Assembly (NCBI GenBank): GCA_964545205.1
Contig: CAZJFH010000128.1
Span: 1 to 5,428, forward strand
Reading direction: 5' to 3'
Source of the DNA: CAZJFH01 sp964545205
Lineage (GTDB): Bacteria; Pseudomonadota; Alphaproteobacteria; Rhodospirillales; Magnetospirillaceae
DNA length: 5,428 bases
Shown: positions 4,761-5,428 of the stretch, piece by piece
Numbering within the stretch: the stretch's first letter is position 1
Layout of the letters: every line of letters begins with the position of its first letter
Translations under genes and position numbers: made by a program
The notes under the pieces: generated by a model
What the model saw: the letters and a program-made list of their open reading frames with translations, nothing else
What the model was told of the DNA's origin: nothing
Databases searched by the model: none

Positions 4761-5407
4761 GGGGGCGGAGCATCAAGGCAGTCGTCGGGGCCGTGATCGG
4801 CCTCGCCCTGGCCGGTCCGGCCGCCGCCGAGACGACGGCGCCGGCGCGTCACCTGGAAGTCGCGGTCGCCGCGGCGCCGGACACGCCGGCCAACCGCGGC
4901 TATTTCGCCGTCGCCCGCGCGGAAGGGATGATCGCCCTGCGCCATCTCGCGCCGGCGATGGACGAGCTGCAGACGGCGCGGGTGCATCTGCGGGTGCGCC
5001 AGGCGCTGAACGCCGTCGATCCCGGCCGCCACGGCGCCGGGCCGGGCCTCGGCTACGGCATGCTGGCGGCGATCGACCGCGCCGCCGACGCCATCGCCCG
5101 CGCCGCCCGCAGCCCCGAGGCGCGCGAAGCGGTCGCCACGGCGTCGATGCCGGCGCTGGCGGCGGCGCACACGGCGCGTCAGCACCTGCGCCACGCGATC
5201 ATCCTGGGCGAGCAGGCGCTGGCCGCGCCGGACCTGCTGCGCGCCAAGACCGCCGCCCGGGCGATGCACCGCGAGATCACCACGGCGCTGTCGGGCGAGG
5301 ACCGCGACGGCGACGGCGCGATCGCCTGGGATCGCGGCGAGGCCGGCCTCGACCAGCTCGTCGCGCAGGGGACCGTAATGGCCGCGGCGGCCGCGCGGGT
5401 GGATTGA
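4757..5407 (+). CDS. Small exported helical protein with one EF-hand-like loop, function unknown
   Basis: I do not recognise this 216-residue protein as a named family. It starts with a Sec signal peptide: MRGRSIK, then a hydrophobic core, with probable cleavage after PAAA at residue 24, so it should be periplasmic or secreted. The mature part is alanine-rich and probably mostly alpha-helical (about 45-175). It has several histidines (63, 77, 92, 138, 143, 146, 171) and no cysteine. Near the end, DRDGDGAIAW (182-191) matches the calcium-loop pattern DxDxDGxI of EF-hands and dockerins. Position 12 of the loop is Arg193 rather than the usual Glu, though Asp192 and Glu195 are close by. Calcium binding is thus plausible but not assured. 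Its start overlaps the dehydrogenase stop, which is unusual because the partner is cytosolic. Signal peptide, GC-rich codon use and coupling support it as a real gene. The stop is at 5405-5407. Confidence 0.8.
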   Translation: MRGRSIKAVVGAVIGLALAGPAAAETTAPARHLEVAVAAAPDTPANRGYFAVARAEGMIALRHLAPAMDELQTARVHLRVRQALNAVDPGRHGAGPGLGYGMLAAIDRAADAIARAARSPEAREAVATASMPALAAAHTARQHLRHAIILGEQALAAPDLLRAKTAARAMHREITTALSGEDRDGDGAIAWDRGEAGLDQLVAQGTVMAAAAARVD

Positions 5408-5428
5408 GACGAATGCCCTGGGAGCGCG

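Noticed and set aside
5413..5428. ATG after the last gene that could begin another coding region
   Set aside because: Only five codons are visible before the window ends, and no ribosome binding site precedes it, so it cannot be supported.

Overview
The window is a very GC-rich bacterial chromosome segment whose codons mostly end in G or C. The protein families point to a proteobacterium. Alphaproteobacteria of the Rhodospirillales type are my best guess, from the look of the phytase-like protein and the small secreted protein, but a high-GC betaproteobacterium cannot be excluded. There are six protein-coding genes, packed closely. I see no RNA gene, mobile element, CRISPR array or phage gene.

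Left part (1-1104, minus strand): a Crp/Fnr-family regulator (433-1104) is followed, in its direction of transcription, by a tiny two-helix membrane protein of the DUF2892/YgaP-TM family (140-328). The 104-bp gap between them holds a compact inverted repeat. Beyond the membrane protein, bases 1-85 hold two overlapping and mutually exclusive inverted repeats, one of which may be the terminator of this unit.

Middle (1105-2223): a 74-bp divergent intergenic region contains a long imperfect dyad that could be the operator of the regulator. From it a secreted 'esterase-like activity of phytase' family protein (1179-2111) is read rightward. A weak terminator-like hairpin and a 14-bp GC palindrome lie between it and the next gene.

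Right part (2224-5407, plus strand): a soluble hybrid histidine kinase (PAS, HisKA, HATPase, receiver; 2224-3783), then after 119 bp a short-chain dehydrogenase of the YghA/general-stress-protein-39 type (3903-4760) with a near-perfect ribosome binding site. Its stop codon overlaps by 4 bp the start of a small exported protein with a single EF-hand-like calcium loop (4757-5407). The overlap suggests that the dehydrogenase and the exported protein are co-translated.

Taken together this looks like an ordinary sensing, stress and envelope neighbourhood rather than a defence or mobile system. The points most worth a second look are the cysteine pair in the altered ligand pocket of the Crp-like regulator, the coupled dehydrogenase/exported-protein pair, and the small inverted repeats in the intergenic gaps. 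No function stated here has been tested by database search.
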